A stretch of DNA of 64,000 nucleotides from Emiliania huxleyi CCMP1516 (GCF_000372725.1 NW_005197128.1:162576-226575), one strand, 5' to 3'. Shown: positions 11,933-23,603, counted from the stretch's first letter. Program-made: numbers and translations. Notes: generated by a model from the letters alone, not told the origin.

Positions 11933-12849
11933 CTTTTACGACGGCCAGCAAAGCGACCGGGGCAGCACGAGGCGTGACAGCGTCTCTTGAGAGGAGAGTT
12001 TTCAACCTAACTTTGGAGAAACCCGTTTGCGCGTGGATGGATGGAGGACCCCCCCCCCCCCTTCAAGGAAGCGGTGAGCACTAACAAACACGGACTGGAC
12101 GGTGTATGGGGCGGCGTCGGCGAGCGCCTCCTCCTTTGTCGTCCATCCACCACACGCAGCAGATCTCCATGGGACCATGGCGGCGGTCGCGTCCACCCAT
12201 ACCGCGTTGGTGTCCAGTCCGAGCCTGGCTGTTCTTCATTCACCTTCCTACCTAACCTAACCTAAGCGGCGGTGGCGGGCGACGCCGACAACATCAACAA
12301 GCAGGCGCGCAAGATGCGTGGTACCAACTGGGTCAATCAACTCCCCAGAGCGTGTCAATTGGGTCAAGAACAAGCAAGAGGCAAACGGCTTCTAACGCTC
12401 GGCCACAGCGTGGAGGGTGCCCGTGCCGCCTAGTTCCGCGGACGGCCCCTCCACCCTTCATGTACGGATCATGTCACATGTGCATGTGCATGTGCATGCA
12501 CATGCACATGCACATGCACATGTCATGTGCATGCACATGCACATGTACATGTCATGTTGTTGTGCATGTTGTAGTCCCCACAGACGCTGTCATGGGATCG
12601 CTTGTCATGTGAGAGAATGCGTTGTGTTCTTATTTTGATTTTTGTCTCTCCATCCGCTGTCTCTCCATCCGCGGACGCGCGGGGGTTGGCCGCGCCCGGA
12701 TTCGCCCTCGCCTCTGCCCTCTGCCGATGGAGGCCAGGAAGGACGATCCCGACCGTGCCTATGGCTTTCTGAGCGGTGGCCATCACAGCTGACAGCTCAC
12801 AACGATGTTTGGCCATTTCTTCGCCACCCTCGCGGCGGGGGCATTTGTT
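11933..12849. other. Intergenic, repeat-bearing
   Basis: No gene recognised. It contains a short homopolymer of C (12050-12061), a few CCTAA units (about 12246-12265) and one copy of dispersed repeat family C (separate entry). Confidence 0.5.
12459..12615 (+). repeat. Dispersed repeat family C, microsatellite-expanded copy
   Basis: Sequence from TGTACGGATCATG (about 12461) and from GTAGTCCCCACAG to CATGTGA (about 12570-12612) matches the compact copy at 37018-37072. In this copy about 95 bases of CATGCA/CATGTG microsatellite sit in the middle, at 12475-12560. Confidence 0.75.
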
Positions 12850-13095
12850 TGGCATCCCTCCTTCAAAACGCATACATCAGATTGGCTCAAGGTACAAGGA
12901 CTGACCTCAAGAAGAGTCTCTCTCTCTGACCTCTCTCTCTCAAGGACTGTGTGGGACCGCGCGTGATAACGAAAGGCACCTCTGCCTCTGGACAGGGTGG
13001 CCAGGCCCCAATCGACCCCTGTTAAGTGACTCGTTCGCTTTCCACCCACTGTGATTTGGTGTGAGCTCTGTGTCTTGCTTTGCCAACAACATACC
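12846..13095 (+). repeat. Segmental duplication, copy 1
   Basis: The order CCCTCCTTCAAAACG, GACTGACCTCAAGAA, CT-rich tract, GGGACCGCGCGTGAT, CCTCTG...GGACAG, CCAATCG, GTGATTT, GTGTGAGCTC, CCAACAACATACCTA recurs at 13732-14205. No gene recognised inside. Confidence 0.8.
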
Positions 13096-13579
13096 TAAAA
13101 CGATACTACTCGACGAGCACTTGGAGCACTGGAGCAGTCATCAGCCTCACACCCAGGGCCGGGGAGCTAAGAAGCGCAGGCTGGATTATCAGAATGTGTT
13201 TCTCGGTCCTCTAGCTGTGAACAAGCGCACGCCGACTGCGAAATTTTGTGACCGCGATTCCAGGCCTCACACGAGCACACGACGGCCGTTGTGGGCTTCA
13301 CGGCGATGCTTGAGCCGGACTCCCGCCCCAACCTAGCCGCGGGCCACATTGAAGTGTGGTTTGGCGATCGAGGTGGCCTCACCTCCCTCTCTGTCTGCAC
13401 GTTTGAGAAGGTCGACCTACGCAACCCTCCGGTACGCAAGCTCGCCAAGAGCAGCTGCGCAAGTTCTTCGGGAAGCATCCGGATGGTGAGCAGTGGATTG
13501 ATATCCTTTCCGTTGGCGTTCGCATCGCTCTGGAGTGTCACACTTCTGCGGTGATGGATTGTGCCATCTCAATCCCCGA
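13096..13579 (+). other. Possible remnant coding sequence between duplicates
   Basis: The frame around 13460-13600 reads as ordinary protein (for example FFGKHPDGEQWIDILSVGV) and runs into dispersed repeat B at 13580. There is no start and no complete frame, so it may be a decayed mobile-element gene. Family not recognised. Confidence 0.25.
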
Positions 13580-13712
13580 CTCGGAGAGAGATTTTTCGCA
13601 ATACCAAACAACTCTAACACTCACACATCATTTGGGGCCTGGAGCCCCTGGAGACTGTTGCCCTGTTCACGCGCGCGCGAGACGTGCAGACAGGGTTGCC
13701 AGGTGTTTTGTC
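13578..13712 (+). repeat. Dispersed repeat family B, copy 1
   Basis: Matches 43283-43385 closely: GAGAGATTTTT, CAATACCAAACAACTCTAAC, TTTGGGGCCTGGAGCCC, GTTCACGCGCGCGCGAGACG, GACAGGGTTGCC. The core CAATACCAAACAAC also occurs at about 7882, 14041 and 53462. Confidence 0.8.
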
Positions 13713-13731
13713 GACTCGGCGGAGTCGTTCC

Positions 13732-13881
13732 CTCCTTCAAAACGTATTTCGACCGCCGAAAAGTCTCCCACTCGCGCCCTCCCCAAATCTCGAGTCCTCT
13801 CTCTTTGTACATACATACATAAGATTCTGCATAATGCATTCTGGCTCACTCAAGGACTGACCTCAAGAAAGATGAAAGAAT

Positions 13882-13962
<81 letters not shown>

Positions 13963-14205
13963 GACCTCTCTCTCTTAAGGACTAAGGACTGCGTGGGACC
14001 GCGCGTGATTGATAATGAAAGAATTTTACAATACACAAAGCAATACCAAACAACTTTTCTTTTGTAAGAAAGGCCTCTGCCCCTCTGGACAGACAGATAG
14101 GCCACAGCCCCAATCGGCCCCTTTTATAAAGTGATTCGCCCCCCCCCCCTTGTGATTTTGTGTGAGCTCCCTGTCTTTCTTTGCCAACAGCCAACAACAT
14201 ACCTA
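13732..14205 (+). repeat. Segmental duplication, copy 2 (with CT tract)
   Basis: Second copy of 12846-13095, about 885 bases downstream in the same direction. It is longer because of a pure (CT)n tract at about 13884-13958, an insertion near 13770-13830, and an insertion near 14020-14070 that carries the CAATACCAAACAAC core of repeat B. Confidence 0.75.
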
Positions 14206-14221
14206 CATCCAGCGGTGTGTG

Positions 14222-14367
<146 letters not shown>

Positions 14368-14463
14368 CAGAGGGCCGGGCAACAGGGTTTCTCGATTTGC
14401 CAAACTCTGGGGCGCCTGTGGCAGCCAGTGTGCACCACGGTGTGCACTACCCTCAACCAACAC

Positions 14464-17400
14464 ATGCGCGGGAGTGGAGCGTCCGACGCCCCCGTGCTCG
14501 GCTTCCCCGAGAAGTTCGACCTGGCCCTCCGCTACGGCGAGGAGCTCGTGCACGGCAACGATGCGATCGACGTGTCGGACCGGCTGCTGCTCGATGCACT
14601 CGCAAAGCAGGCACAGCACGGCGCCTGCAACGCGCCGCGGCCGAGCCTCTTCGATGCGGAGGGGCGGGCGCGCTACTCGGCCTGGTGCCAGCTCGGCAAC
14701 ACCTCCAAGATGGAGGCGATGTTTATGTGCGCCGCTCCGCCCGCCCTGCGGGCCTCATCCGTGGGCGTCAGCCTCTGCGCACGCAGCGGCCGAGTGCCCA
14801 CGCCTTGCCAAGTGCAGAGCGGAGGGAGCGTCCGCCCCCGGACACAGGTACACGCGCGCGCTCGAGGAGCTCGCCCCCGAATGGTGGCGCTGGCCGCCAC
14901 TCGAGCTCGTCCCTCCGGCCACAAACGAGGCACGGGCGGATGGCGAGTGCGGCGAAGCGGGCGCTGACACGGCGGCGCCCAACGGCACGGCGGGTGCCGA
15001 AGCCGTGCCGCCAGCGGCCGCCAACCACCCCAACTCTACCGAGCCGCCCCCCGTGCCAAACGGCGCCGTGACGCCCACGGCGCACCCGGCGCACCCGGCG
15101 CATGTTGCGCCGCCCTCAGCGACGCCGTTGGCCAGCGAGCCGGAACATCCACCGGGGGGTGCGCCGCCGAGCGCTTTGCGGCGCCTGACCGTCGGGGGCT
15201 GGACGCGGCTGGCGGAGCAGGGCGCGCCGGCGCGGTACAGACACGCGTGCGTGGTGGTTGGCGCGCGGCTGCTCGTCTATGGCGGACGGGCAAACTCCGG
15301 CCGGCTTGCGGCGAGCATCTGTGTGCTCGACTTGCTGAGCGGCGTCTGGTCCGAGCCGACCATTGGCGGCGCGGCGCCCGAGCAGCGATGGGGGCACACC
15401 ATGTGCGCGTACCGCGGCCTTGCGATCGTCTTCGGAGGCCACCGCGGGCGCGGCTCGCTGTGCGACACTCCTGTCCTCGACACGTGCGAGTCAACTCGTG
15501 CGCCGTCCCACTAATCATGAATGATGAATGAGTGGTGGGAATGGTTCTCAATCAGGCAATCCATGGCGTGGGCGTCTCCGTCGTTGCCGGGCCCACCGCC
15601 GCCGCCGCGCGGCACCCATGCGGCCGCCGTCTGCGCCGACCGCTTGTGGGTGATGGGGGGTGACTCCCCCGCCGCTGGCGCGCTGCAGATGGACGTCTGG
15701 AGCCTCCCGTTGCGCGGGCTGGCGGAGGCGTGCTCGACGCGGGCCGACGCGGCGTCAGAGATGCTCTCCCTCTCACCGACCGTGCATTGGTGGGAGGAGT
15801 TCACCGTCGGAGTGCTCACAGGCGCGTGGCTGGGAGGTCGCAGACACGTCTGGCGGCGTGCCGCCGCCGTGCCGCGACGGCACTGCGTGTGCGTGCGGCC
15901 CGCGCGTGCTGCTGATCGGCGGGGCCGGCGCGTCGGGCTAGACGCGGAACACGCACTCTTGCACTCCAACTCGCGCGCAGAGGACACGTACTCCGCTGGC
16001 ATTCGACCGTATATTCCGCTGTGTTCATTGCATGCGTTCACGCGCTGCTCTAAAGACTCTGCACAAGACCGTCCTCCCGCCCTGACCTCGGTGCATTCAG
16101 CACGCAGGCCCGTCGGGCTACGCACCGATGGCGTCCCTCTGGCTGCTGCACGTCGAGGAGCTTTCGTGGAGCGCGGTCCACACTTCCGGCTCCGTGCCGC
16201 GGCCCCGCGCCGGCCACTGCTCCGCCACGGTGCTCACCGGCGCCGGCGGGTGGCGCGTCTACGTGTTCGGAGGCGAGACACCTCATCGACACCTCATCGA
16301 CACCTCATCGACACCTCATCGACACTTCCTAGACGCTTCCTAGACACTTCCCAGAGGCTCAAGCTCGGCGTCTTAACGCGTCGGAGGCGACAATCTCAGA
16401 TCATCTCGGATCATCTCGGCGCATCTCGTCGCATCACGATCTCGGCTCATCTCGATCTCGGCTCATCTCGATCTCGGCTCCGGAGGTGGCAACTCTGCGA
16501 CGGGCTTCGACGACCTGCATGTGCTCGACACCAGCTGGCGGTGGAGCAAGCTCGAGCGCGCGGAGAGCGGCGGCGGCGGCGGCGGCGGCGGAGAGGACAG
16601 CGCCCACGACGAGGCGCCGCCGGGCGCGTGCGAGGGCGCGGCGATGGCTTCGAGCGGCGGCATGCTGCTGCTGTGCGGCGGCTACTCTTCGGGGGGAGCG
16701 ACGCGCGCGACTTAGAAGAGAGACGCCAGACAGCAGGCACGGGGAGGCACGAGGCGACGCAAGGGGCCCTAGGTGACGCCGCGTGTGTTTGGGTTGCGGG
16801 GGGTGGAGTGGGGCGGAGGCCGCCGTGACTCGGGCGCCTCACGCGTGCCGACACGCCGCCATCAGGCGCGCCTCGTTTGCGTGGGGGTGCGAGGGCGGCG
16901 CTCATGCGGCGGCTGCTTCGCCGCGCGAGCTCGCTTATGCGGAGAGGCGGCCTGCACACCACTCCCTCTCTGTCCTGCACACCACTCCCTCTCTGTCCTG
17001 CACACCACTCCCTCTCTGTCCTGCACACCACTCCCTCTCTGTCCTGCACACCACTCCCTCTCTGTCCTGCACACCACTCCCTCTCTGTCCTGCACACCAC
17101 TCCCTCTCTGTCCTGCACACCACTCCCTCTCTGTCCTGCACACCACTCCCTCTCTGTCCTGCACACCACTCCCTCTCTGTCCTGCCGCCTCTTTGCCGCC
17201 GCCGCCTCGCTCCCCGCTCCCCGCTCCCTCGGCTTCCCCTCTCCTCTGCCGCCTCCTCCCCCCCCTACCTGCCCCTCGCCTTCCTGCCTCTCGACACGTC
17301 CACGACACGTCCACGACACGTCCACTGACAGGCGCTCGAGCGGCGCGAACGAGCCGCCGCTGCCAGCACGCACGCTGCTGCTGCTGTCGTGCCCGTCCGG

Positions 17401-17941
17401 CTCTCCCGCGCAGGCGTATGCGCAGGCGCGCGGCGGGCGACGTTGCGACGTTGCCTCATTTCTCGCACACGACGCTCGCCCGTGCTCGCTCGTCCACTCC
17501 CCGCCACTCTCACGCCACTCTCACGCCCCTCTCACCCCCCTCTTACGCCCGCCGCTTCCCCCGCCGGCCCCCGAGAGACTTGGCAAAACCCGCCCCGCCC
17601 CCGCCCCGCCCCTCCCACCGACGGCTCACCCGCGGCGGCGCATGCCAGCAGGCGGCGCAGGCGGCCCTCACGCACGGCTTCACCGAGCTGCAGGTCGTGG
17701 CGGTACCCGCGGCAGGCGACGGCGGGCCGGCGGGCGCCGCGGCCGCGGTCAGCGCGAGATATGGCGGGAGACGCTGCAGCGCTCGCGGGGGTCGCAACAC
17801 GGCCGGCGTGGCGCGTCGATAGGCGAGCGCGACGTCGCAAGAGCAGGCGCTCTCCATGATGCTGCAGCGACTCGAGGAGCTCCAGCTGCAGTGGCGCAAC
17901 CTCGAGGGGGGGACGACCTCGCTGCTCTCGCAGGCGTGCTA
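14464..17941 (+). CDS. Acyl-CoA-binding domain plus kelch protein
   Basis: Predicted lipid-carrier/kelch protein, like plant ACBP4/5. Exons supported by frame and splice sites: 14464-14726, 14848-15483, 15556-15727, 15822-15927, 16108-16272 and 16486-about 16705, then smaller exons near 17331-17420, 17657-17697 and 17825-17941. Exon 1 is a whole ACBP domain (FPEKFDLALRYGEEL, DALAKQAQHGAC, ARYSAWCQLGN), joined in phase to MYTRALEEL. A linker rich in Ala/Pro follows, then at least five kelch blades (LLVYGGRA, LAIVFGGHR, LWVMGGDS, VLLIGGAG, VYVFGGG, LLLCGGY). The end is helical (MMLQRLEELQLQWRN), as in the plant proteins, with a stop at 17939-17941. Three of the first five introns have GC donors. 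The 3' joins are uncertain, and a further C-terminal exon near 18400-18550 is possible. Confidence 0.75.
16273..16485 (+). repeat. Minisatellites filling an ACBP/kelch intron
   Basis: A GC-AG intron of 213 bases. Its 5' half is a 12-base repeat (CACCTCATCGA type) and its 3' half is an imperfect ATCTCGGCTC repeat. Both splice sites lie in the short direct repeat CGGAGG. Confidence 0.8.
16955..17184 (+). repeat. 23-bp minisatellite, 10 copies
   Basis: Ten essentially identical tandem units of 23 bases (CACACCACTCCCTCTCTGTC plus CTG), 230 bases in all, inside a predicted intron of the ACBP/kelch gene. Open frames across it are artefacts. Confidence 0.95.
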
Positions 17942-20900
17942 GCGCGCCGCGCGCGGGCGGCGTGGCCCGCGCACCCCCCCCCCCCCTCTCTCTCCCCCTC
18001 TCCCTCCCTCTCTCCCTCCCTCTCCCTCCCTCTCTCTCCCTCTCTCCCCCCCCCTCTCTCTGCCCTCTTCCTTTCTCTCACATTCTGCTGCGGCGCCAGG
18101 CGCACGTCCTGGGGTCAGCCCCCTTGATCTCGGCTCATCTCGGCTCATCTCGGCTCATCTCGGCTCATCTCGGGCCAGGCGCATGTCTTGGGGTCGGTCC
18201 AGCCTTGCCGCTACACGCTGATGGCCGCGGGCACGCCGCGTGTCTTCTCAGCGCACTGGATCGGGCTGCTCGACCTCGCGAGTGGTGTGCTACCCTATCG
18301 CAGTCACTCTACGCTCATAGCAGCTTGGCACGCCCACAGCAATTGTCTCCGCCACGGCATCATGTCACGCCGTGGTGCCGCGCTATCAGGCCGCAGCGCC
18401 GTCGCCTCGACTGCGGCGCGAGAGGTGGCGGGGGCCGAGCGCAACACGCGCGCGTGGGGGAGCGCAAAGGCGGCCGCGCCAGCCGACTTGGACGTGGATA
18501 GCGCTCTCTTGCTCACTCAGGCGTGGCGGTCGCTCATCAAGTCGTGGTGAGAGGCAGGCCGCGCCTCACTCTTATGTCAGTGTCGTGTACACAAACAGAG
18601 CTCGCTCGCGCACAAAGCAGAGCTTTCCTGTTTGTTGGCAGGCCCCAGATCGTTGCGCTCGACCGCGTCCGACTCCACACACAGTCCCTCCGCGCCGTAT
18701 AACTCTAAAGGGGAAGAGGACCCCCCCCGGGACGGCGGGGGAGTTCGCGACAGCACAGGGGTTGTGCGCCATCAAGCCCTCCTGCTCGGATCCAGCGAGT
18801 AGACAAGTGTTGCCATCAACAGAGGAGAAGGATATGACCTCAGGGATGATGTGACCAAGCGCTGGTAGCGTGGTTTTAATGGTCTCACAGTGTGCCGGCA
18901 GTCGCCACGCAGTGTCGCTCACACAAAGCTCCGCAGCACAAGTGACTGAGGGCCAGTGAGGGCGAGCCCATCGCTGTGACAGCTGTGGCAGCCGTATAGT
19001 GGGCTGTGCCATCTGTGCAGAGTGTGTGAGCAGCAGAGGAGCTTCACTCCAGGCTTCTGTCGCAAAGAGATGCATGCCACCGAAGGCGCGCTGTCGAGGT
19101 TACGGCTTACGCCGAGCGCGGCGCAGGTTGGAGGACACCGTCACCGACGAGCGCGTTGGAGTATTCACTCCGGACAAAGACCGCTGCACAGCGGACGGTG
19201 CGGGGCGTGCCGCAAATTTAGCGGCGAGGCGCGGGACCGTCTGTGGCGAAGTGGGTCGCGTCCTCCGATTTCCGTCAACTCACGGTCCTTCCCCCGTATA
19301 GAGCCGTAATCTCTATCTGCTATCTCTCGGTCTCACGCACGTCCGAGGGGCTGAGCCCATGCTCGCTCCGCAGGGGATGTCACGTCCGTCTCTGTGGGCC
19401 TGTGCCGTGTGGCTGCATGAAAGCGCCCCAATGCGGGTCCTCAATGCGCAATGCCAATGGCCAATGCCATTACGCATTAGTAAGTTGGCGTCACAAGTGG
19501 CCCGCTCGACGAGATAATTTCTGCGACCCCGGCACCGGCTCGTCGTTTGGCCGTCGGCAGAAGGCCGAATCCTTGGCGCGGTAAGGTTGCGTGTCCGCCT
19601 CGCTCTCTGCCGATTGCCGCACGTTTGCCCTCTCCCAGGGCAGGAGTGGGTTCGGAACTGGCGCGGCATCGCGCTCATGCCTCCGCGCCTCGACAAGCGA
19701 TCGGTCCGGATTGTTGCGCGTGGTTGCGAACATCTGCTTTGTCGTGTTGTCTCTTGCATATCTGTAGCGGGGCGATTGTTGTGAGTAGTACGGTGCGAAT
19801 GGCCCTGAATGAAAGAAAATAGGTGCCTCGACGCGCCGATGCCGAGTGCATCGTTGCCGAGGCCGATAAGCTCGCTCGAAGTGCGTGTGGCAAAGCGCTC
19901 GCTCGAAGTGTATGTGGGGTGCAACGACGAGTAGGCCTCCGGGGTGAGCGCATGCCGCCCCCCGCCGCCATCCACAGCCGCTGACCGCTGGAGCGCCGTG
20001 AAGCAGTTGTCCATTTTCCGCCGGTGCATCATCTGTGAGCGCGTCGCACGCGGAGCGACGCCGGCGTCTCCCGAATTGATGGAGAGGTCAATGGTCGACG
20101 AATGCTGCCGGCCCTGCGGCACGTCCTATTACATCACATGAAAAGGAAGCTGGAACCGGATCACCTCGTGGGGTGCGTCAGCTTGACATTCTTAGCCGCG
20201 CCTTCCAGGAGGAGGGCCTCGATTCGATGACCCGGTAATCCCATATGTGTTGGACCTGCAACGAGGGCGCGCCTTTCCTTAAAAAACGACTCTTGACGTG
20301 CGTGCATTGACAGTTCTCTGTGGTTGGCGCGCACTTTGTGGTTTCGGTCCGGGGCGCGCTGGAGCCTCGCCTCCTCGCGCACAATAAGCTGCGAGAGGAG
20401 GCCTCCGACCTGTGGCTGTGTCCAGTCCGCCTTGTGGAACATGGCACGAAACGGCGGACGCGGGGCTCTCTTGCCGTGCGGAGTTGTACTGCGAGGGCGC
20501 GCCGAGGCCGATTGCGAAACGTTTCCGCCAGAGCTGCCGTGCGGGTGACGTCCGCTTTCCTCAAACTTTCCAGCCTCGCTGCACGAGGCACGAGCTTGAG
20601 CACTTGAGCACTGGAAGGGTCGATTCCGCTGCACGCTGGTGTAGCAGCTCACGCCCCCCCCCCCCCCCCCTCCGCCGAGGCTCGGCTCGCCCAGCAGGGT
20701 TGATTCCACCAGATAAAATTAAAAATGATTTTTACAGCACGTGGACGGCGCTCGCCATCTCGAACGCGTCGTCCTCCGGCGGACGGAAGCTCCGCGTCGC
20801 CCGCGGCCGCTTCCCGAGCGCGCTCGTCGCGCATCCGCTCGTGGGCCTGCCGACGCGCCACGCCGGCGCCCGTGTGCCTGCTGCCTCGCCGCCGCGTCCG

Positions 20901-21147
20901 GCGACGGCGTCGATGCTGATTGCACACTTGCACACGTCCGCCTGAGCGTGACTCGCCACTCCACGACCTCCACGACCCTCCACGACCCTCCACACGTACC
21001 ACGACCCTCCACGACCCACTCGCGGCTCTGCCCCAAACCTAAATCGTCTCACTATTTACATACATAAAACCCCCGAGAGGCGAGTCCGAGACGCGAGAGG
21101 CGTGTGGGATCTGGGAATACCTCGCCAGGACATAACCATGCTTTCTA
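17942..21147. other. Region without a recognised gene
   Basis: 17975-18060 is CT-rich. 18120-18178 is a five-unit CTCGGCTCAT minisatellite flanked by near-identical 24-base direct repeats (18095-18118 and 18175-18198). The plus frame ending at 18550 (DLDVDSALLLTQAWRSLIKSW near its end) looks coding-like and may be a terminal exon of the ACBP/kelch gene. Around 19313-20122 the minus strand has a 269-residue open frame with no recognisable domain. 20652-20669 is a C homopolymer and 20957-21025 is a CCACGACCCT minisatellite. I see no RNA gene. Confidence 0.4.
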
Positions 21148-22274
21148 CTACAAAGGTATCGGCTCGAGCGGCGGCATCTCGTCGTCCTCTTCCTCCTCCT
21201 TACCTCTCCCGCGCATCGGGGTTGCAGATGGCCACGCAGCGGCAGGCTCCTCCCTCCGCGCGTCCCGCCGCCCAGAAGCGCCATACCCAACGCGAGGCAG
21301 CACCCACTCGGCCGTCGTGAGCGGGAGCAGCGGCGGCGGCGTGGTGGCGGCGGCGCCGCGCCAGCCACGCGGCCTGCTGCCTCCGTACCCGCCCACGACG
21401 GCGCGCTCGTGGCCGCCGTAGCTGCGGCGCGTCTCAACATGCACGATCCAGAAGGGGGAGTGCAGCGCGCCCCACAGCACCAGAGGCCGCAGCCTCTCGG
21501 GTCGCAGGCCCACCAGCTTGAGCAGGGAGGAGGCTACGAGGAGGCACACGGACGAGGCGAGCACGATGAGGACGGCGGCAGGGGCGACGTAGGCAAGCGA
21601 GACGGCGATCCGTCGCGCAAAGTCGGCGGCGGAGCGCCATGACGGTCGGCGGAGCCTGCTCGTGAGGGGAAGTCTTTAGGATGGAGGAGCAAGCTGGGGC
21701 CGAGGTGTGGCTGAGGTATAGCGGCGCGCTTAGTGCAGCCGAGGTGCAGCCGAGGTGCAGCCAAGGTGCAGCCGAGGTGCAGCCGAGAGGCCTGGGCGCA
21801 CCTCCCTCCGCGCCAGCTGCAGTCGAGAGCGCATCCGAACAGGTGAGCGACAGAGAGGAGCCAGACAAGCGCCGCCGTGTGCGGCGTCAGGGCGCGGGGC
21901 GCCCAGCGGCGTCCCGTCGCGCAGAGCAGCAGTGCACCCGCCGATACGGCGACGGCACGCGCGGCGCCGAGCGGCGTCGGGTGGAGGCTGCCCGCCCACA
22001 CAGCGGCCGCGAGCGCTCCAAGCCACGGCGCGAGCAGCGCACCACCCGACCAGTGGTGCAGGTCGAGGGCTGCGAGCGGGTTGAGCCAGGCCGCGCAGGC
22101 ACTCTCCGCGGCGAGGTGCTGCGTGGCCATGCCGGCGGCCGAGAGCAGCAGCAGCAGCGCCGCGGGCGATGCGGCCATCTCTCGCAGCCGCCGCTGGGCG
22201 AGGAGCGACTCGGAGAGCAGGGCGGCGAGGGCGAGCGAGGCGGCAAGCGACGGGAGGTCGCCGCCGTGCAGCAT
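21148..22274 (-). CDS. Membrane protein with six or more TM segments
   Basis: Two exons, 21802-22274 and 21148-21655, join in phase (326 residues). The intron is 21656-21801, GT-AG, and is filled with an 11-base tandem repeat (GGTGCAGCCGA on the plus strand). Hydrophobic segments lie near residues 8-25, 36-50, 75-95, 105-120, 132-150 and 173-195. The C-terminal 90 residues are hydrophilic, Gly/Arg-rich and end in an acidic run. There is a conserved-looking tail after the last helix (LWGALHSPFWIVHVETRRSYGG). I do not recognise the family. The uninterrupted hydrophobic pattern across the splice join supports the model. Confidence 0.55.
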
Positions 22275-23082
22275 ATGTGGCGGGATAGTGGTCTCTGTGA
22301 GGTGCTGGTCTCACGAGCGAGAATGCGAACGACAACGTCTTGGAGAGAGGGTGTGTGTGCTGGGGCCAACGCGTTCCCGGTGTGTTGAAGGTATACGAAC
22401 GCGTACTAGGGGGTTGCATCAGAGGGGGGGGGGTCTGAGGCAAGGGGGCCCAGATCTGCTCGTCTCAGAGGGCACCCTCTGTGCCAAGAGAGGCCATCCA
22501 CGAGCGGCTCAGAGGGTGCCTGGGCCGACCCTCTGAAGGCCTGTGCCGCCAAGCCAGCCTCTCTCTCTCGGCGCAGCCTCTGAGGCTACGGGGACCCTCT
22601 GAGACGCCAAGGCAAGCCCCGCGAGGCCGCTCCTCAGAGGGAGTTTTCAGCGGTATTTCAAGTCTGTCGTGATCCCCCACCAAGCAGAGAGAATCCCCCC
22701 CAGCAGGCCCAGCTTCCATTGCGCATTGGTTTCGGATACCTCAAGTTCGAGTTCACTAGGACGCCGCGGCGCCTCATGGCCAAGCTGGAGCAGGGGACGG
22801 ATGTGGAGATCACTACCTCCTCCTCGGGCGGCCGCTCCAAGCAGAGATGCCGCCGCTGTCCGAATTGAGGGATTCGGGGATTGCCGGCGGCGCAGCCTGT
22901 GGGCTGAAGAGCAAGAGGAATGGGTGGCTCAAGACTGCAGGAGGACTGAAGAGCAGCACCGCAAAAGGAGCTAGCTGCATATGTCCCATTGACGGCCGCA
23001 CGTTCTGGCCGTGAGGCGAGCCGGCAATGAAGGCGAGTCGCTGGGCCGTCTTTGCGGCGACGATTCTCATCATCTGAATTTC
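22275..23082. other. Intergenic with TCAGAGGG-type repeats
   Basis: No gene recognised. 22465-22645 carries about six imperfect copies of a TCAGAGGGTGCC/ACCCTCTGA motif in both directions, so it may fold. Confidence 0.45.
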
Positions 23083-23603
23083 CCCCCTTCCATGATATCA
23101 TGGATTTTAGCCATGAAGTCATGGAACCGTGAGATCACAACTCCTCTCTCATGAAAATCACACGCCTGATTTCACAGCATATGATTTCATGGTCGCGCTG
23201 TGAAATCACACACCGGGGGGCACGCCCGTGCGGCTAGCACGACGGTCCCCCCAGCCCCACAGGCAGCATGCATTTTATTTCGTCCCACATGCTTCGATAA
23301 ATGAGGCGAGAGCGTACACCGCGCCGCGCAAGCGGTGCACACACACACACACTCACTCATTCATAGCGCGCGAGGGACATGACATGCAGAGAGAGTGGGA
23401 GAAACTAGAGAGACTGGGCGCGAGATCCGCGGGTGCGCGCAATGCACCACTGGCGGAAAGGCTCAGCTCGTAGCTGCCTCTCGCTCCTAGAGGCCTAGTC
23501 TCTCGTGAGGAAGCCTCGCACCGGGGCGGCGCCTCCTGAGCGGCCCCAGATCGCGATGAGTCGCGCTGGCAGCGCCCTGGCGCAAGGCTGCTGGCACAGC
23601 CGC

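Noticed and set aside
12246..12265. CCTAA units as a telomere
   Set aside because: Only four units, internal, with genes on both sides.
16955..17184. CRISPR-like array
   Set aside because: Units are directly adjacent with no spacers, in an intron of a eukaryotic gene.
16447..17373. 308-residue minus-strand frame with repeated EREWCAGQRGSGVQD
   Set aside because: It is the 23-base minisatellite read in three phases. The plus strand holds the kelch exons.
19313..20122. 269-residue minus-strand protein
   Set aside because: No domain, no hydrophobic pattern, and it crosses a small internal tandem repeat near 19872-19915. Kept only as an unresolved region.
21534..22443. Second and third frames with LHLGCT repeats
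   Set aside because: Translations of the 11-base intron repeat; the two-exon membrane protein model is better.
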